NCBI GenBank assembly: GCA_025266875.1 | Contig: JALLLT010000010.1 | Location: 124,001-188,000 of the forward strand | Direction: 5' to 3' | Origin: Fennellomyces sp. T-0311 | Lineage: Eukaryota; Mucoromycota; Mucoromycetes; Mucorales; Lichtheimiaceae | Length of the DNA stretch: 64,000 bases | The notes under the pieces: generated by a model | The model's database searches: none | What the model saw: only the letters and a program-made list of their open reading frames with translations | What the model was told of the DNA's origin: nothing | Shown: piece after piece, positions 51,293-59,990 of the stretch | Layout of the letters: every line of letters starts with the position of its first letter | How positions within the stretch are numbered: the first letter of the stretch is position 1 | Translations under genes and position numbers: made by a program

Positions 51293-52744
51293 TTTATATA
51301 TTATATAATTGAGTGTGAAGATAACTTTTTAGCATACCCGCTTTTTACCATTACTCGTCTATTACTGTTTAACTCTCTCTTTCTTGGCGTATCCGTCTAT
51401 TTTGCTACGTATGTACGTACATACCTTAATTTGCACATATGGTACCTAAATTTGCCTGTTGCGTCACAATGTGTCTTGGGGTTCAAATGTTCAACCATGT
51501 AAGATCCACCAACCATACCGAGCAGCGGTTGCCGCTTACAGCTGTCATGAATATGTTAATAAAGAATACAAAAGTAAGGAGGCGATTGACTCACGCCCAT
51601 TTGCAAGAAATTACGATCTCAAAAATATAGCAAATGCCATAGGAAGTGTCTTGTACGATGCCAAGAAAAAATACGAAAAGATAATATATGTTCCACGGTT
51701 GGATCTCTTGTATAAAATCTAAAAGCACCAATTGTGATTGCTTAATGACGCACAAACTTTTTTCATGGATGCATACGTTGATTGTAAGAGTTACATAGGA
51801 GCCAAGTGCATTTGGATCGTCCCTGAGTATGCGAACAAAACATTTCGTCGTGTAGTTTAGGCGATGGGCGACCTATGTATAAATACTCCTTTCGCGTTTG
51901 AGCGTTTATGATTTCTCTACCTGCGAGTTGGCTCCAAAGCGCTTTACTCACTAGCCTTCTTGCTCAACTCTTATAGTTTATTTATGGTTAGCCACATGAG
52001 TACTGTGTGATACTGACCGTTTTCATTACCGTAAGAATCTATTGAGATACTTGTAGGATTTCCTCTCGGTTGTGTGAACCGGGAAGATCCTATCGTATTG
52101 ATCAGTTCGCGCGGCACACTTGGATCGAGGATGGCAGATCCTCCTTATAACACAGGAGTAGCAACCTTTATGTAAATCAGCACTAGGACTTGATACAATG
52201 AATATTCTCTGTATTAACTCTGTATAACGTATTAAATTATTCAATGTCCAATTCGAGCACTCTGCATTGGCGCAAGCGGGCATAAACTGCCAATTGAACC
52301 CGGCTTAAACGAAGCTCCATTTCCACGCTGCTGATGCTAACCAACCTTTACAAATATGCATATGAAAGTTGCGCAAAGCTTTTTTTTTTTTACAAAATTT
52401 GTGAAGTAGACTTAAATGCATTCCGTCAGTTAGCTTCTGCACTCAGCTTGCAACAGTTCCTTTCGATAAGCTTTTTCCGAAATCGGAGGTGATAGGTATG
52501 ATTGTGTGTGTAAATCGGTACTTCACAAGTCACTCGGGTGCAGTAGTCATGATATCTACCTCTGCGCGCGAGCTGCGTTTTCAACCAAAAGAGCGAGGAC
52601 CCTGGAGTTCTATTTACGACGTATTCTGCTGTATATAGATCGCTTATCTCCTGGAGACACAACGCTTAATCCACTGCGCTACGTCTTGAACGGAAAGCAC
52701 TTAGATATCGACTGGACTAAATACGGAGAAATAGTTGAAGAGCA
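51293..52744. other. Region between VPS16 and the retrotransposon; two orphan open frames
   Basis: VPS16 3' sequence followed by DNA with no recognised gene. Two open frames (51459-51722 and 52506-52766, plus strand) have some protein-like stretches (KSKEAIDSRPFARNYDLKN and YVLNGKHLDIDWTKYGEIVE) but no family match and no convincing start or splice context. They may be remnants of a disrupted gene. The rest is AT-rich with a T run near 52380. Confidence 0.35.
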
Positions 52745-52795
52745 GCATATTTCTATTGTTTCGTGAGTGATTGGGGAAAGCATTCCTCAATAAGG
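52745..52795 (+). pseudogene. Left remnant of a duplicated VPS16 3' segment
   Basis: CTATT...CGTGA, then ATTGGGG and GCATTCCTCAATAAGGATAT, parallel the VPS16 exon-18 sequence around 51087-51150 (CTATTCGTGAAAATTGGGG; GCATTCCTCAATAAGGACAT), with an internal deletion of about 20 bases. The copy breaks off exactly at the 5' LTR and resumes after the 3' LTR, so one fragment was split by the insertion. Confidence 0.65.
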
Positions 52796-52799
52796 ATAT

Positions 52800-53447
52800 T
52801 GATAGACATGTTGGTAGCCCTGCCAACTTTTCCTCTTTCCCTTTTTCTCTTCCTCTCTCTTCTCTCTTGTATTATCATATCATATACATTACCATTATCA
52901 CCCACAATTACCCAATAGAGTAGCTTAGTAGCCAGAATCTTCTTTGCTGCGGCACTCTACATATCAATTACTGCGGCAGCTGCGCCACCACTAGCCAGCA
53001 ATTAGCCTGCATGAACAACACCAATCACCTTTACCCCCACTGCTGCGGCAACTACACCATCATCAATTGGTTACCGTATGCACCTATCACAGCTAGAATA
53101 GCTAGTGCTGCGCCATTGTATCGAAAGATATAAATATGAAGCGCTTTTCATTAAATAAACATTGGTCAATTGATTACATTTATCAACACCCCAACCTAAA
53201 TACTTTATAGTTATCAGTGTTGTTTAGTGTCCTGCAATTAGGATTACTGTTTATCGATCAAGCAATAAAGACAATTTGCTTTACTACCCATTTTCTATTT
53301 TCAATCCTCAATCCTCTTTAGGATCCCTTTATACAAACGTCCGTAACAAACGATATTGTTGCTGGTGCTCACTATATTTTGGTGTACTCAACTACCAATT
53401 TACACAACAACCGACTACTGTACACCTGACTCAAAACGGCGCCAACA
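52800..53447 (+). repeat. 5' LTR
   Basis: 648 bp beginning TGATAGACATGTTGG and ending GGCGCCAACA. A TATA-like motif (GATATAAATATGAAG) near 53129 and an AATAAA near 53265 are candidate promoter and polyadenylation signals. It is preceded by ATAT (52796-52799). Confidence 0.95.
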
Positions 53448-53451
53448 AATT

Positions 53452-53468
53452 TGGTGCTCACTACAGGG
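53452..53468 (+). other. Primer-binding site
   Basis: TGGTGCTCACTACAGGG starts four bases after the 5' LTR, the expected position for a tRNA 3'-end complement (TGG pairs with CCA). The matching tRNA would end CCCTGTAGTGAGCACCA. The first 12 bases also occur inside the LTR at 53363-53374. Confidence 0.75.
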
Positions 53469-53528
53469 GAATTCAAGGCTTTTCCAGCAGACGAGACCTT
53501 GGACACACAACTCACGGAACGAAATTAC

Positions 53529-54842
53529 ATGTACCGATACCTTTTCCGGAACAACAGAAACGACAAACCTTTGACGAACGAACTTACTGTGTTGGACAAC
53601 ATCACCACCATGCTCCCACCACCGACTCTTATCTTTTCCGGCCACGAATATGAAGATTTTCGTGAATTCAGGCGAGAATTCAAATCTTACATTCTGTTAG
53701 CTGGCGCACAGACCACCGATAGAAAAGTTGAACTTTTCCACGCCGTACTCCGAGGACCTGCATTGACCTTTTTCGAAATGAACGTTTACCCTGACTTTAT
53801 CGCCCGAAGCCAATTGGCAAACGAAGACACGCAGAGGACCCAACCCATAATCGACTATATCCTGGACCAATTTCAAGCCGAATACGTGACGTACAACGAC
53901 ATTTTACGCTACATCGAAGAATTTGATGCCATAAGCCAGAGACACAACGAAAGCCCCCGAACGTTCATGAGCCGAATCCGAGAAGCCGCCCAGAAAGCCG
54001 AAATCATCGACGAAGACCGAATCCAATCGAAGTTCAAGCAAGGATTACTGCCGGAAATCAAGCACTACTGGATGATGGTTCGAGGTATCGCCACCGTAGA
54101 CCATTTTGATGTCGCCCAAAGCTTTTGGGAAGGACGCAAGGCCGAAGCCACACTCAGACACGGACGACGATCGCGTATTCCTTTGATTGCCGCAATGGAA
54201 GCTGAAGACATGCAGTATTACGACGAACCAAGACACGAATACGACCAGTATCGTCAATATGAACAGCAGAGATCACATCGACCTTTCAACAACAACGGCT
54301 TCACCAGACGAAACAACGACGGATACCAAAATCGATGGAATGAACGACCGCCTCGATACAACAACCAACGCGCATTCTATCAAAAGCAGCCGAACCAAGC
54401 ACACGGAAATCAGCAATCGCTCTCATATCAAGACAGGCAACAGCAGCAATATTACCAAAGCAGACCTCAACCGCCTTACCACCAGAATCGACAACAAGGA
54501 CCTAATAACGATCTCCAACGAAACGCTCCACCTCGCCAACAACAATGGACACCGCGTCAAGCCAATCAAGAACCACGTCAAAACCGGAACCAAGCTCAAC
54601 AATCGACTGATTACCCAAGGAACCAAGATCATACGAATGTGCAACGACCTGTGAAAGAACCACTTCAACAGCAAGGAGACAGACGAAACCAATTCGAAAC
54701 CTTTGCACACATCGAACATCGAGACGACGGATACCTTGAAGACGACGAACAAGATCAATACGGTTACACCTGGAATGACGACTTTGAAGGACCTGCCCAA
54801 TATTCTGAATACCAGTCAAAAAACGAGGAGGGCCAGTTGTGA
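53529..54842 (+). CDS. gag: Retrotransposon Gag protein
   Basis: The frame is open from 53451; the first in-frame ATG is 53529 (MYRYLFRNNRND), another is at 53607. The central part is a Ty3-type capsid (FREFRREFKSYILLAGA, VELFHAVLRGPALTFFEM, QSKFKQGLLPEIKHYW). The C-terminal half, from about codon 250, is extremely rich in Gln, Asn, Arg and Tyr. I see no CX2CX4HX4C zinc knuckle, so RNA packaging probably relies on this disordered basic tail. The gene ends at TGA 54840-54842 and overlaps pol in the -1 frame. The capsid builds the virus-like particle in which reverse transcription occurs. Confidence 0.88.
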   Translation: MYRYLFRNNRNDKPLTNELTVLDNITTMLPPPTLIFSGHEYEDFREFRREFKSYILLAGAQTTDRKVELFHAVLRGPALTFFEMNVYPDFIARSQLANEDTQRTQPIIDYILDQFQAEYVTYNDILRYIEEFDAISQRHNESPRTFMSRIREAAQKAEIIDEDRIQSKFKQGLLPEIKHYWMMVRGIATVDHFDVAQSFWEGRKAEATLRHGRRSRIPLIAAMEAEDMQYYDEPRHEYDQYRQYEQQRSHRPFNNNGFTRRNNDGYQNRWNERPPRYNNQRAFYQKQPNQAHGNQQSLSYQDRQQQQYYQSRPQPPYHQNRQQGPNNDLQRNAPPRQQQWTPRQANQEPRQNRNQAQQSTDYPRNQDHTNVQRPVKEPLQQQGDRRNQFETFAHIEHRDDGYLEDDEQDQYGYTWNDDFEGPAQYSEYQSKNEEGQL

Positions 54843-54866
54843 GAAATAACGGTCAACTGAACGCCC
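54818..54866 (+). promoter_or_regulatory. -1 programmed ribosomal frameshift signal (gag-pol)
   Basis: In the Gag frame the codons are TCA AAA AAC, giving the canonical slippery heptamer A AAA AAC at 54818-54824. A 5-nt spacer (GAGGA) follows. Then GGGCCAGTTG (54830-54839) pairs with CAACTG (54854-54859) and, across a 3-nt bulge, GCCC (54863-54866), enclosing a 14-nt loop that begins with the Gag stop. Slipping back one base continues into pol (CGA GGA GGG...) without a stop. Heptamer, spacer and structure all fit the eukaryotic -1 frameshift rules. Confidence 0.82.
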
Positions 54867-57800
54867 GCCGATACACCAAACCCGTTAGAACCAACTTTCA
54901 GAACAATCAAAGGAGCCAGAACAACAGAACCCAGGAACTTTTCGCAGCTTCGAAACCCACCGATGAACGAAGGCAAATCAGGCTACGATCAGGAGCTACT
55001 GTAGACCGAACAGGACGCAGCGACAAGAACAAGAGGCAACCCAAGAACCAGCCGATACGTTTCGCAGATCCCGTAGTGATCCCAGATCCTGGACCGTCAA
55101 CTTCAAGGCAACAACAAGTGCATCGACCGCAACTAGAGCAACGACTCCAAAACCGATCTTCACCTGACATAAATAACTCGAATGACCAAAATGAACAAGG
55201 AAGAGAAGCAACGGAAACCACTGCCAGAAGGATTAATCCAGAGCCCATGGAAATCGACCAACCAAAAAGGAAACAGCCGATAAAGAAGAATACACCGACC
55301 CTTTCGAATGAAAACAGCAAACCGAGGACTCCGAAACACAAGGCCAAGATTGATTACGATATCACGGAAGACGTAATGAACAGAACGGCGAATATCACGA
55401 TCAAGGACTTAGTTGCTGTGGCTCCCTCGCTACGAAGACAATTGCACGCTACCACCTCGATTCGCAGAAAAATCCGACGACCACCTAATGCCATGGAACT
55501 CCAGCCAAGAATCAATCCTACTGCTGCTTACGGAAGGTTTTGCATAAACGGAACGATATTGAAAGCACTCGTCGACACTGGTGCTGCCAAAACGTGCATG
55601 TCAAGAGCCACCGCCAAGTACTTAGGCCTCAGAATCAATGCTCCCTCAGATGCCGTATTCACCCTCGGCAATGGTACGCAACAAGCATCCCTCGGCAGAA
55701 TTCGAAATGTGGAAATACGACCCGGCAACTTTATCAGCATACCTCTCGATATCGAAGTCCTCCAACATTGCCCCGTTGGCCTGATTATTGGCAACAACTT
55801 TTTGACGAAGAGCTATGCTTGTATCTCCTTTGAAGACGCTACGCTTACTATAAAATACGGACGACAAAATGCGGCAATCCCTTTATCATTTGCGGAAGAA
55901 TCCGATACATGGCACGATACATTACCCATCAGCGAAGAAAGCGACGACAGCCCAGATGATACCACGGAGACCGAAGATGACAACGAAGAATCCACGGATA
56001 GCGAACTTGAAGCGTTAGACGACGAAGACGCATCAGACAGTGACTTTGAAGAAACTGGCAAAGCTACGGACTTTTACCTATTGGACGACCGACCAGACCC
56101 AAGGCTTCGGATCGAAAAGCACGTGGATGACGACGAAACCATATACCTCGTTTTCACCGATGTCGAATATTCCATACCAACCCACAGTCAACTGTGTTTG
56201 AAAGGATCGCTACCTCACAAGGCTACAAGGAAACTGGCATTTGCACAAGATATCAGCAACCTGGATATTGTGGACATCGTACACATACCTACCATCAAGA
56301 CAGGAAGGAGTGATTTCGAACTGGTTCTGCACAATCAGTCCACCACACCGCGAACCCTACCAGCAGGAACCTACCTTGGAGAGATTTACCCGAAAATGAC
56401 TGGACCAACCGAGGATGTTTTTGGATACGAACCCGTACGACTAGAGCCTAGATCAGCAAACGAATTATTCACTCTGAAGGAAGCCACAAGACCCTTAACC
56501 GAACCGGACCCTCTGTTTGAAGAACAATACATACGGATAAAGCCAAAGGAAATCCCGGATGACAAGGACAACAAGATTGAACGACAATTTCGAGCATTGG
56601 CCGAACAGTATCAAGACATCTTTAACTGGGACGGAGAAACCATTGGATGCACAGACCTGATCAAGCATGAAATAATCTTGGAAGAAAAGACCTTACCTAT
56701 TCGATCCCGACCGTACAGCATGGCGCCTGTGGAACTTGAAGCCCTCAAGAAGGAACTTGACAAGCTTTGCCGCCTAGGAATCATACAACCCTCTCAAAGC
56801 CCATGGTCTGCCCCAATCATCATGGTGAAGAAACGATCAGGAGACTTTCGCCTGACCATCGACTACAGACGGATCAACCAAAAGATACGAGGCAACAACT
56901 TCCCAGTCAACAAGATAGCAGACGCACTCGACAGTATTGGCAACGCACAAGTCTACTCAGCATGCGACATCTCCAACGCCTATTACCAGATAAAGCTGGA
57001 TGAAAAGTCAATCCCTTTGACAGCATTCACCTCGCCTCTCGGCCAGTACAGCTTTTTACGGAGCAGCCAAGGATTAAAGACTTCACCAGCTGTCTTTAGC
57101 AACCTGATGTCAATTGTATTCTCCAACATCGCGTTTTGCACCTACTTTTACGACGACCTAAACGTTTTCAGCATGGATACGAAGGAACATCTTGAGCACC
57201 TACGCATTATCTTCGAGAAATTCCGATGGGCGAACTTGAAGCTAAACCCGGACAAAGTGAATTTCTTCTGCACGACATTGGAATTCTTGGGCATGGTTAT
57301 CACAAGAGAAGGAACCAAGGCCGATCCCAAGAAAATCAAGGCGATTCAAGACATCAAGATACCAAGGACCGTTACGCAACTCAGGAGTTTTCTTGGATTG
57401 TGCAATTACTACCGACGTTTCGTACAAGGATTTGCCAAGATAGCTCGACCACTACACGATTTGACGAAAAACAATGCCGGACCCTGGACTCAAGAACATA
57501 CATTAGCTTTCACACAGCTAAAAGAAGCCCTCATGACGCCCCCAGTACTTGCCAGACCAGACTTTTCAAGAGCAGGATTCAAGCTCACTATCGATGGATG
57601 CAAGAACGGCCTAGGTGGAATCCTCAGCCAGATAGATCAAGAAGGAAACGAACGCGTTATACAGTACATCTCCAGAAGGACATCGAAGACCGAGAAAAAC
57701 TATAGTGCAAGTAAACTCGAAACTTGTGTACTTGTTTGGTCCTGCCGACTGTTACGAAAATATCTTATATCGTACCCATTCATCGTTGCTTCCGACCACC

Positions 57801-58063
57801 GCCCGCTGAAAGGAATACTCCAGCAAAAAGACCCCATAGGAATCTGGGCCAGATGGGTAACCTACCTCAGCGAATTCGAGTTTGACGTTATATACATTCC
57901 GGGCACCAAGAATCGCGCAGCCGACTACCTCAGCAGAATGTACGACAATGAACCTGAAGCAATGACACAAGACGGACGAAATGACCTGGCTGAAGAACTT
58001 GACACCGACGAAGGAGAACAAGAAGAAGGCACGCCGCCTCAATTCCGGACCGACCACAATTAG
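54824..58063 (+). CDS. pol: Retrotransposon Pol: aspartic protease, reverse transcriptase, RNase H
   Basis: The frame opens after TGA 54806-54808 and is probably reached only by frameshifting; there is no suitable ATG near its start. Counting codons from 54839: a Gln/Asn/Arg-rich linker (1-200), an aspartic protease with ALVDTGAAKTCMS near 244-256, an acidic spacer, and reverse transcriptase from about 600 with LTIDYRRINQ near 671 and the active site TYFYDDLN near 770. RNase H starts near 912 (KLTIDGCKNGLGG, SKLETCVLVW, ASDHRPLK). The last recognisable motif is GTKNRAADYLSRM, the normal RNase H end. The frame then stops at 58061-58063, before any integrase. Confidence 0.93.
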   Translation, partial: RGGPVVRNNGQLNARRYTKPVRTNFQNNQRSQNNRTQELFAASKPTDERRQIRLRSGATVDRTGRSDKNKRQPKNQPIRFADPVVIPDPGPSTSRQQQVHRPQLEQRLQNRSSPDINNSNDQNEQGREATETTARRINPEPMEIDQPKRKQPIKKNTPTLSNENSKPRTPKHKAKIDYDITEDVMNRTANITIKDLVAVAPSLRRQLHATTSIRRKIRRPPNAMELQPRINPTAAYGRFCINGTILKALVDTGAAKTCMSRATAKYLGLRINAPSDAVFTLGNGTQQASLGRIRNVEIRPGNFISIPLDIEVLQHCPVGLIIGNNFLTKSYACISFEDATLTIKYGRQNAAIPLSFAEESDTWHDTLPISEESDDSPDDTTETEDDNEESTDSELEALDDEDASDSDFEETGKATDFYLLDDRPDPRLRIEKHVDDDETIYLVFTDVEYSIPTHSQLCLKGSLPHKATRKLAFAQDISNLDIVDIVHIPTIKTGRSDFELVLHNQSTTPRTLPAGTYLGEIYPKMTGPTEDVFGYEPVRLEPRSANELFTLKEATRPLTEPDPLFEEQYIRIKPKEIPDDKDNKIERQFRALAEQYQDIFNWDGETIGCTDLIKHEIILEEKTLPIRSRPYSMAPVELEALKKELDKLCRLGIIQPSQSPWSAPIIMVKKRSGDFRLTIDYRRINQKIRGNNFPVNKIADALDSIGNAQVYSACDISNAYYQIKLDEKSIPLTAFTSPLGQYSFLRSSQGLKTSPAVFSNLMSIVFSNIAFCTYFYDDLNVFSMDTKEHLEHLRIIFEKFRWANLKLNPDKVNFFCTTLEFLGMVITREGTKADPKKIKAIQDIKIPRTVTQLRSFLGLCNYYRRFVQGFAKIARPLHDLTKNNAGPWTQEHTLAFTQLKEALMTPPVLARPDFSRAGFKLTIDGCKNGLGGILSQIDQEGNERVIQYISRRTSKTEKNYSASKLETCVLVWSCRLLRKYLISYPFIVASDHRPLKGILQQKDPIGIWARWVTYLSEFEFDVIYIPGTKNRAADYLSRMYDNEPEAMTQDGRNDLAEELDTDEGEQEEGTPPQFRTDHN

Positions 58064-58172
58064 GCTGAGCCAAAGGGATAACCATTCCTTATTCGACCGA
58101 TTGTTTACATTTCCCACGACCTACACCACCGGTACACCTCGATCCACCCTATCTACACTTCAAATTACATCA

Positions 58173-58451
58173 ATGGACGAACAACAATACAACGATTTGA
58201 AGCATTACCTCGAAACCCTCGAAATCCCAAGAAGCTACGACGCCGAACGCCGAAAAAACATCAGACAACAAAGCAAACGTTACTTTGTCAACGGAGACAA
58301 GCTATTCCGATCCGAAGACCCACCGAAACCAGTGTTAGCACGTGACGGCGCTGAAGAAGCACTTTTTGTGCTGCATACCGATTGCCAGACACGGATTATC
58401 GCCATTTTACTCTCAAGCATCAAGATCACCTCACTTGCGAAACTGAACTAG
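58173..58451 (+). pseudogene. Truncated integrase N-terminal leader
   Basis: An open frame (ATG 58173, but open from 57981) in a different frame from pol. It encodes YNDLKHYLETLEIPRSYDAE, YFVNGDKLFR and ALFVLHTD, the stretch that normally leads into the integrase HHCC zinc finger. It then turns into unrelated residues and stops. No GHxGxxKT-type finger, no DDE core. Remnant of integrase after a deletion plus a frame change. Confidence 0.65.
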
Positions 58452-58735
58452 TTAAAAGGAGCACACATTAGAAGATTGCTGTAAAGAAGTACATAAAACA
58501 GATTAAAAAAGAAGAAAAAAAAAACCAGTCGAAACAAAAGATAAATTAAAAAGAAAAGAAGATTGCTAGAAGATGAAGTCAGCACATTCAAGATAGATCT
58601 TATATTTACCGCTTAACAAGATCAAAGAAAAAAATGAATGAATGACGATGGAAAATGAAGCATCGCAGTAAAAGAAGATTCCAAAACAAAAAAAATGTAT
58701 ATAAAGACAAAAAAAAAAAAAAAAAAAGAGGCACA
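58452..58735 (+). repeat. A-rich segment with 19-A run replacing the integrase core
   Basis: About 280 bases of strongly A-rich plus-strand sequence, including AGAAGATTGCT twice and a run of 19 A's at 58709-58727. No coding capacity. It sits between the truncated integrase leader and the 3' open frame. Confidence 0.7.
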
Positions 58736-58782
58736 TCATTATTCCTATCCACAAATCCCTCCAACCACCGTACACCGATCCA

Positions 58783-59076
58783 ATGAACTCTGCTCTCCTC
58801 AGCAACATCCTTGCTCAAGATGAGGAACTGATATCCGACGTTTTCTCGACTTCCAGCTCATCCCGGAGCTCAACCTCTCCAACGACGACCGACTCTGATG
58901 ACGACCTAACCCAATACAAGGAAAACTCCTCTCTGATCGCATCGTCGATATCAACAACGCTCTTGTACCCGTCGCAACCGCGACAACGATCCGCCGGCCA
59001 CCCCCGACCATCTTTACCGTGGCAACACCGAAGACGACACCGAAAAGGCACCCAAGATGCGCCCAACAACGCGTAG
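58783..59076 (+). CDS. Small 3' open frame of the retrotransposon
   Basis: 97 codons starting MNSALLSNILAQDEELISDV, then Ser/Thr-rich and acidic (TTTDSDDDLTQYKE). From about codon 47 a neighbouring frame looks more protein-like (LLSDRIVDINNALVPVATAT, TPKTTPKRHPRC) and runs open into the LTR, which suggests a frame change within an originally longer reading frame. It could be the remnant of the Pol C-terminus after the integrase core, or an accessory gene. No domain is recognised. Confidence 0.4.
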   Translation: MNSALLSNILAQDEELISDVFSTSSSSRSSTSPTTTDSDDDLTQYKENSSLIASSISTTLLYPSQPRQRSAGHPRPSLPWQHRRRHRKGTQDAPNNA

Positions 59077-59106
59077 GGACACGCGTTTCGCGCGGCCGGG
59101 GCAATC

Positions 59107-59754
59107 TGATAGACATGTTGGTAGCCCTGCCAACTTTTCCTCTTTCCCTTTTTCTCTTCCTCTCTCTTCTCTCTTGTATTATCATATCATATACATTACC
59201 ATTATCACCCACAATTACCCAATAGAGTAGCTTAGTAGCCAGAATCTTCTTTGCTGCGGCACTCTACATATCAATTACTGCGGCAGCTGCGCCACCACTA
59301 GCCAGCAATTAGCCTGCATGAACAACACCAATCACCTTTACCCCCACTGCTGCGGCAACTACACCATCATCAATTGGTTACCGTATGCACCTATCACAGC
59401 TAGAATAGCTAGTGCTGCGCCATTGTATCGAAAGATATAAATATGAAGCGCTTTTCATTAAATAAACATTGGTCAATTGATTACATTTATCAACACCCCA
59501 ACCTAAATACTTTATAGTTATCAGTGTTGTTTAGTGTCCTGCAATTAGGATTACTGTTTATCGATCAAGCAATAAAGACAATTTGCTTTACTACCCATTT
59601 TCTATTTTCAATCCTCAATCCTCTTTAGGATCCCTTTATACAAACGTCCGTAACAAACGATATTGTTGCTGGTGCTCACTATATTTTGGTGTACTCAACT
59701 ACCAATTTACACAACAACCGACTACTGTACACCTGACTCAAAACGGCGCCAACA
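59107..59754 (+). repeat. 3' LTR
   Basis: Same length and, by eye, same sequence as the 5' LTR, at a constant offset of 6307 bases. It is followed by ATAT (59755-59758). The polypurine tract just upstream is not obvious: the preceding bases are GCCGGGGCAATC. Confidence 0.95.
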
Positions 59755-59758
59755 ATAT

Positions 59759-59990
59759 GGTATATTAGAAATTCCCATTTCTGGAACCAAAATTAACGTT
59801 TTTCACATTTAGACAAGTACGGAACTATGAGTATCATTGCTCGAGGGATCGACTTGCTGCTGGCATAGCTCAGTGCTTAGTGGCTTATATATAATCGAGG
59901 GTGATGACAGCTTTTAGCATATTCGCTTTTATTGTTCGTCTTCTGTAACTATGTAAAGCACCGATCTCTTTCTTGACGTATACTTCTATT
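59759..59990 (+). pseudogene. Right remnant of the duplicated VPS16 3' segment
   Basis: Directly after the ATAT duplication, the sequence AAATTAACG...CATTTAGACAAGTACGG, then ATCATTGCTCGAGG.ATCGACTTG and TTTAGCATA.TCGCTTTT, follows VPS16 51190-51400 (last intron, last exon and 3' untranslated region). The exon is broken by substitutions and small deletions. Similarity fades after about 59990 (TCTCTTTCTTGACGTAT versus TCTCTTTCTTGGCGTAT). Confidence 0.75.

Larger units (their letters stand above)
52800..59754 (+). mobile_element. Ty3/gypsy-type LTR retrotransposon, integrase core missing
   Basis: This 6955-bp element has LTRs at both ends, ATAT on each flank as target duplication, a primer-binding site, gag, pol with protease, reverse transcriptase and RNase H, and a small 3' open frame. 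The two 648-bp LTRs read the same at every position I compared, which implies recent insertion. Domain order PR-RT-RNase H and the GLCNYYRRFVQGFAKIARPL region are Ty3/gypsy. The integrase zinc-binding leader survives out of frame, but its HHCC finger and the DDE catalytic core are absent, replaced by A-rich sequence. The element should therefore be able to make cDNA but needs integrase in trans. It is inserted into a decayed VPS16 duplicate. Confidence 0.95.

Noticed and set aside
54907..55347. Long minus-strand open frame opposite pol
   Set aside because: Shadow of the codon bias in pol; Phe/Leu/Cys-rich with no domain.
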